This document shows, piece after piece, positions 58,397 through 64,000 of a stretch of DNA of 64,000 nucleotides. The stretch is taken from the NCBI GenBank assembly GCA_001661515.1, contig LUVW01000025.1, positions 236,297 through 300,296 of the forward strand, written 5' to 3'. The number at the start of each line of letters is the position of its first letter. Within the stretch, counting starts at the first letter, position 1. The notes under the pieces are model-generated. The model worked only from the letters and a program-made list of their open reading frames with translations. It searched no databases and was not told the origin of the DNA. A program made the position numbers and the translations under genes. This stretch comes from Capniomyces stellatus (taxonomy: Eukaryota > Kickxellomycota > Harpellomycetes > Harpellales > Legeriomycetaceae).

Positions 58397-60082
58397 TCTC
58401 CCTCCCCACGAATCTACAAAATCCGTGCTCTTCTGGTCTTTATTCCTTCGATTTTCCTTAATCGCTGGGGCTACTGTTTACAGTTTCGAAATATCAAAAC
58501 GTATCGTCGTCTAGCCACTAAAGTATGATCTCACTTGGTCTACCTTCAATTAGCTATTCAATTTTTACTCGTGAGTAGTCTTGAGCACAAAAGTTTTTCG
58601 CCCAGTTTAAGTTGGATTGCTACTGTGTACAGAAAATCTAGATCGATCGCTAAAATCAACAATGGTTTACTTTGGTGATTATACTTCCTACTAATTTATT
58701 TTCTCTCTTTGACTGCAAAACCTCGCCAATTATCTTTTTTACAGCGAAAGAATTACTATTATTTTTATTTGAGTAACAGCAATTTGTTTGAGCCATGTCT
58801 TTCTTGTTTGTGATTTGTTAATTATATTTACTTTAAATGTCTGTGTTTGGCTTTGCTTGTTTACACCAAACTTTAAATTATCAATGACATTAGTTTGACT
58901 TTGCCCTTTTTCTCTTTTTTTTTCCTTTTAACCCAGTTTTTTTCCAGTCACTTCCATATAAACTAATAACGGGATTATATAATATGCTCGCTATTTGTCC
59001 AATTCTTGATATTTTCAAGTAAGTAGGTATGTACTTGATGAACATCGTTGCTATGACGAAGATATCTCCCCTCCCACTCCTGATTATCAGTCCAAAACTG
59101 CAATCAAATGTTAATGTATGTTATTTAGGGTATTGGTGTTGGCACGCAAGCTAAATCGTAGAGATGCGCAAGTGACAGAGTACATGACACAAGACTGGTA
59201 TATAAGCAGAAGTAAATGAATCCCACATCGTGACTTGTAACACGTACAGCATTTGATGGTTCAACTGACTTTAGTATTAGTCAAACAAAAGTATAATAAA
59301 GTTTTATTTTCATATTTGAAAATTTTAAATTTTAAAGGTACAAAAAGCAAAGCGATGGTATTTTGTCTTGAGATTAGAGTAACAAAGTTTAACAACGATG
59401 TATGTTTTAAACTCAACCGCTTTCCAGAGACAAACGACATCCAAGTTTAAGGTGGTAGGGTAGATAGTTGAAATGAGCAAATGGCAGTGAAAAATCAAGC
59501 CTATCCATTGTCTTTAATTGATGGGTCAATGTCAGATTGCGAATCAAGAGAGAGGCATTATAAATGTGAACTGCAGCAATTTGGAGGCAGTTATTGGGCA
59601 AAGCATATCGTTGAATTCCTGGCAAAATCTGAGGCTAAAAGTAAAATGGGCAATTTTATTAAAGCTAGAATTATTCTGTATGGCTTTTAAGAGGGGAAAT
59701 TCACACTTGAATTAATATTGCTAGTTTATTTTCCAAGCAAAAAAAAATAATCCTTGTTCGCCTTGAATAATTAAAGTTTGGTTTATTTCTACTGACAAAT
59801 TAACAATTTAGAAAAAAAAGAGAAGCTGAGACCGTTGAGAGTAAAAGATAAACAGCAAATTCGAATATAGTACAAACCAACACTATTACTTTTAAGCTTA
59901 AGCGATCAAACAAGCAACGACGATAATATAATAAGCATACTTGGGGGTATAAAGGAAGAAAAAAAGGTAAATTAGGCATGGTATAAACGGAATGATACGA
60001 GACAACAAAAAATAATAGCAATAACGGTTGTAATTTAGAGAAGAGAGGAAATAAAGTAAATTGCATTGTTCGACACAATTAG
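58397..60082. other. Gene-poor stretch between divergent genes
   Basis: This 1.7 kb holds the promoters of kinesin-10 and V-ATPase subunit H. AT-rich; short frames near 59250-59700 show no family signature or splice support. Confidence 0.5.
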
Positions 60083-62383
60083 ATGGTTACTGAAGTCAAT
60101 AGCAAAACGATAAACAGAGAGTATGAAGTTCCTGCGGCGTTTGTTGTGAATTCGTTCTTTGACCAACACACAGCAAAAATCAGGGGACAACCGATTCCTT
60201 GGGAGGCAAGTAGAGCATGGTAGAGAGAAAGAATCTGTTCAGCGATGCTGTATGTGTATACAGAGTCAGCTTTTTAAAAGGAAAAAGATATTGATAGTTT
60301 ACAATATGGAATTTAGGGCTTGAATAAGGCGGGACTGATTAGCGATGATGAATTGCAGAGTTTTATGGAAATGCGGCAGAAAAAAGTGAACTCAGCAAAG
60401 AACCCACTAGTAAGATGAAATTTGAGATTAAATCGATATGACTTTTTGTTGCGGCAAGTAAAGAAAGAACAAACAATTTATATATGTGTTTATGAAACTT
60501 GACAGGATACGAAAAAGTATGTAAAGTTGGTACTGGACCTTTTACAAAAAATGAACCGAGCCGAGGTGATTCAGCAGCTACTCATAGTTCTACAAGAAAT
60601 GCTGGAAGGTAAATAGGATGCTAATACTTTTAAAAGTGGAAGAGAAGTTGTCGTAGTTTCAAAGTATTGACGAAAATAAGAATGCGGTGAATATTGTAAA
60701 TAGCTCATCAAGAAGCATGTACGCAATGTCTGGAATATAAGACCGATGGAGGAGAGTCTGTATACAGAATTTTTGAAAGGTAAGAAAGTGTACCTGGTTG
60801 ACTTGTACACCACAAAACTTTGGAGTTTCGGGTTTTGGCGCTAGGCAAATAAAGACCAAGAGGATATAAAAAAGCAAATGCCGACACATCAAGCAGGTGC
60901 AAAAGGGCAGAACTGGACTGAACTGGTTGGATTTGGATATGAAAAATGTAGATTTTTGGACAATAAAGACGATTTTACAGGGCTGAAAGCGTGTATGGTA
61001 ATCATCAAGTTGCTAAAGTAAGTAGAAGGGTACTTTGTAAGGTGGGCTGAGTGTGGGAGGGGTTTAAAGTCAACAATAATAATAAATGTAAAAAAAAACT
61101 GATGATTAGCTTTGAGAGCCAGACAAAAGCGGGCAGTTTTGAGTTCAAAAAGATGTTTTACTTTTTAAACCAAAAGCTGGGAAGCAGCAACAAGTCGGTG
61201 GTTGATGTTGCTATTCAGCTGATCCAGTCCTCGCTTGATATCCGAGGGTCGCGAAGTGCATTGTATTATGAAGAACCAGAGGCAGTAAAGAGGTAAGCTA
61301 CGGCAAACAGCAGTAATAGATGTGGTTAGGGTTAGGTGTTTGAGTAGGAAAAGTAATTGAGTGGTGGGGGTAAATCTGGTAGAATGAGCGAGATTCTGAA
61401 GGACTCGGTGAATTATACACAGTCACGGGGCGCAAGCAATGAGGTTTCCACGCCGCAGACCCAGTATGAGATTGTGTACTGTTTGTGGTTGCTGAGTTTT
61501 GATAAGGAGATAGCAGCAACTTTGAACGGGTAAGACGGGTTAAAGTAGCAGAAAAGTGGTGGATATTAAAGTTGGTGGTTTGCTTTTATTTAAAATCAAG
61601 TATTAACTCTTTTAATGTCTGCGTTTTTGATTGGTTGGGGCTTAGAAAATACGACGTTATACCAACAATGGTTAAAATAGCCAGAGATGCACTGAAGGAA
61701 AAAGTGGTTCGAATAATAGTCTCGACACTCAAGGTGAGAATAGAGAGATTAAAAGTGGTTTATTTTGTATTGAATGTGGGAGTGAAGGGGGAGTGATAAC
61801 AAATACTAAAATAAAGGGGGGGGGGGGACAACGATTTGGTATATGTGTGAATGGTTAGAATCTGTTGAGTTTGGCACCAGAGTCGAATTTCCCGGTAATA
61901 ATGGTTTGTGGGACGCATTCTTGTTTGGTGGCTTTGAACGGGCGTAAGATACAAGACCCGGATTTGCAGGCAGACATAGCAGAGCTGAAGAGTGTTTTGG
62001 ACGAGAAGCTGGAGAGGGTTGGGACCTGGGACGAGTACGTGAACGAGGTGAAGAGTGGAATGTTGAGCTGGACGCAGCTGCACACAAACGAAGCGTTTTG
62101 GAAGGTGAATGCAAGCAGAATGAATGAAAATGGCAGTTTGGTGATACATTTGCTGTCCAGGTACATCCACACTTCAACTGATGCCCTGGTGATTGGCGTT
62201 GCTTGTCATGACCTGGGGATGTATATAAAGTACTACCCAGACGGAAAGGCTGTTTTGACCCAGGCAGGAACTAAGCAGAGAGTGATGGAGTTGATGACCC
62301 ACACCGACCCTAGAGTCAGGTACGAGGCCCTTACCACAGTCCAGTACTTTATGGTGAATGCCTGGAAGAACACGGCCGTCTGA
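60083..62383 (+). CDS. VMA13: V-type ATPase subunit H
   Basis: Nine exons: 60083-60205, 60317-60409, 60506-60608, 60713-60779, 60952-61017, 61110-61292, 61383-61529, 61646-61733 and 61859-62383; 464 residues (yeast Vma13 478, human 483). Landmarks: KIRGQPIPWEGLNKAGLISD, QYEIVYCLWLLSFDKEIAAT, KYDVIPTMVKIARDALKEKV, SGMLSWTQLHTNEAFWKVNA and the end DPRVRYEALTTVQYFMVNAW. It is an Arm/HEAT-repeat protein that couples V1 and V0 and silences free V1. Intron 1 uses a GC donor (GAG|GCAAGT); no GT donor there keeps the frame. Exon 5 is less certain: its start was chosen by phase and by the match FLDNKDDFTGLKACMVI, and a short exon may be missing from the 60780-60951 interval. Confidence 0.92.
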
Positions 62384-62705
62384 TTCATTCTGTTTTATAT
62401 ATATTTCTGATATATCATAAATGCTTTTAATCACACCCTTTTTTTTTCTTATTATTACCTTTCTTTTCTTTCTTTTGGTATACAACCTATTAAACCCAAA
62501 TTTAAATCTGGAGAAAGAAAAAAAAAGGGAGGGAGGGGGAAATTTCACATTTTGGAATAACTATAGTAGCAATATAGTGTAATAGTGATGTGATGTGGAG
62601 AAGATAAATACATTTACAAAAGAGTTTATAAAATCTAAAACAGAATGGAGTTATGCAAAGCAAATATAGTGAAATGGAAACAAAGATAGTAAAGAGCAAG
62701 AAGTG
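62384..62705. other. Intergenic between convergent genes
   Basis: AT-rich 3' flanks of VMA13 and VPS37, with an A/G-rich block at 62511-62540. No gene is seen. Confidence 0.55.
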
Positions 62706-63464
62706 CTACACAAGTTTGTTGATCTTTACGAGGTCGTTTCTTGCTGACAGTTCGTGGTACTTTTGTCTGGTTTGAAGGTACTGTTTCAAGAAGGTATCAG
62801 TATCAACAGGACCAAGGTTTGGTGTGTCAATTGGAATAGCTTTGGTTGTGGTTGTGGTTGTGGTGGTAGCGGTGGTGTTTAGTGAAAAGGGGTCGGTTAG
62901 TGATGGGTCAGCAGGAGTTGGGGTAGGAGTGTTTGTATCACTGGAGATATTATTGGTATTATTGGTGTTGTTGGTTGTGGTTGTGGAGTCATTGTCCAAG
63001 AACAAGGTAATAATGGATTCACTTGAGAGTTCCAAGTTGTGAATTTTGAGTTTGAGTTTGTCGAGTTGGTTTCTGCGGGAGAGTTGGCGTTGGATGTTGA
63101 TTTTGTGTTGGCTGAGGGAGAAGAACTGTTTGGTGAGGGCAGAAAGTGTTTGTTCTTTGGATTGAACGATTAGGCGGAGGTGGTCGATAGCTGTTTTTTT
63201 GTCGAGGTTGACTTTAGCAAGGAGTTGGGATTGTTGGCGGAGTTCGTATTGGAAAGTTCTTGTCATTTGGACCTGCTCAAGCCCTGCAAAGTGTGACTCG
63301 AACAGGTCGGGAAACAGTAGCAAATCTTCTAGATCTTGTGTGCTTTTGTTTGCAAACGTTGGGTAGTAGTCGTTTAGAATCTCGAGTTTTTGGTTTATTA
63401 TCTCTGGGTCTGGCAGATTGTAATTGTTCATTGGCTCTGGCAATTTAGAACTAGACATTTTCAT
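62706..63464 (-). CDS. VPS37: ESCRT-I subunit Vps37 (Mod_r domain)
   Basis: A single-exon 252-residue protein. Residues about 23-140 form the Mod_r core: LNDYYPTFANKSTQDLEDLL, a long helix (QQSQLLAKVNLDKKTAIDHL), then KINIQRQLSRRNQLDKLKLK. A Thr/Asn/Pro-rich linker follows (about 158-215, encoded by ACC/AAC triplet runs), then a last helix DTFLKQYLQTRQKYHELSAR that matches the F-L-x-x-Y-L-x-x-R-x-x-Y-H ending of the family. Vps37 holds together the Vps23-Vps28 stalk of ESCRT-I in multivesicular-body sorting. The start may be either of two ATGs two codons apart. Confidence 0.82.
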   Translation of the reverse strand: MKMSSSKLPEPMNNYNLPDPEIINQKLEILNDYYPTFANKSTQDLEDLLLFPDLFESHFAGLEQVQMTRTFQYELRQQSQLLAKVNLDKKTAIDHLRLIVQSKEQTLSALTKQFFSLSQHKINIQRQLSRRNQLDKLKLKIHNLELSSESIITLFLDNDSTTTTNNTNNTNNISSDTNTPTPTPADPSLTDPFSLNTTATTTTTTTTKAIPIDTPNLGPVDTDTFLKQYLQTRQKYHELSARNDLVKINKLV

Positions 63465-64000
63465 TTTTCTTTTCTTTTCTTTTCTTTTATATTATATTAT
63501 ATTATTTTTTAATGGGTTTGTTTGATTTACCCTTGTCAGGTAATGTAGAGATAAAGAATAATAAATAGTAATAATAAATAGAATAATAATTCCAGTGATA
63601 TACTTTTTTAAAAAAGAAAGAAATTGGTCACCCTTTTATTTTATATTCTTTATTTGTTGATTGTTAAACTTGGCTTTTTTTTTTTGGCACTGGAAATTCT
63701 AAACCATGTAAAGTTACTATAATTATTTAAAAATAACCAAAAACTCGACCAATTTAGGCAAACTGATAATACAAGTACAAATTACATTTCTAAATAAACA
63801 GACTCAGTACACGTTATAACAACCTTCCCGCCATATTAGGATCAATATACACATTATCTTTGAATGGTCTTTGCCTCACGCTCGGTTAATAAACATCTAA
63901 ATCTTCATAACATATGTACTAGTTGTATTAATTGATCATACTATTCCATGTCATGCAATGTTGTACATGGAGGGATAAAGCAAAGAAAGTGGTAGAATGA
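63465..64000. other. Upstream region of VPS37 to window end
   Basis: It contains TTTTC pentamer and ATATT repeats (63468-63505) just before the VPS37 start, then AT-rich DNA. No gene is seen before the window ends. Confidence 0.55.

Overview
The window is nuclear DNA from an AT-rich, intron-bearing eukaryote. The genes are those of a fungus: retromer Vps5, Vps37, V-ATPase subunit H, complex III core 2, farnesyl diphosphate synthase, long-chain acyl-CoA synthetases, an ACS-type MFS permease and Listerin. Introns are short (roughly 60-200 nt) with GTAAGN-like donors and TAG/CAG acceptors. A convincing Zwilch gene, a chromokinesin with a DNA-binding tail and a possible augmin subunit point to an early-diverging, non-Dikarya fungus. 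I infer this from gene content; nothing in the window names the species.

Layout. 1-2181 (-) is the N-terminal part of Listerin and runs off the left edge. 2.2-8.5 kb is an accessory region: a trypsin-like fragment, an ~860 bp tandem duplication, and a decayed LTR retrotransposon inserted into the first copy. 8.6-18.1 kb (+) holds an MFS permease, a GH38 alpha-mannosidase interrupted by four membrane segments, and VPS5. 18.6-23.6 kb (-) holds a coiled-coil protein, QCR2 and a small secreted protein. 25.2-30.2 kb holds FPP synthase (+), PP2A leucine carboxyl methyltransferase (-) and a COA4-like twin CX9C protein (-). 30.9-36.0 kb (+) holds Zwilch, an unknown 129-aa protein and an ASCC1-like 2H phosphoesterase. 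36.5-51.9 kb holds three acyl-CoA synthetase genes separated by long gene-poor stretches and a small membrane protein. 52.5-63.5 kb holds a HAUS2-like protein (+), a kinesin-10 (-), V-ATPase subunit H (+) and VPS37 (-).

There is no operon-like logic, but themes recur. Mitosis is represented by Zwilch, kinesin-10 and the HAUS2-like protein. Endosome and vacuole function is represented by Vps5, Vps37 and V-ATPase H, and lipid metabolism by the FPP synthase and three acyl-CoA synthetases. Exon models were built by hand so that splice phases agree and the protein matches its family; uncertain junctions are flagged. Two runs of N, each inside a poly-C tract, are assembly gaps.
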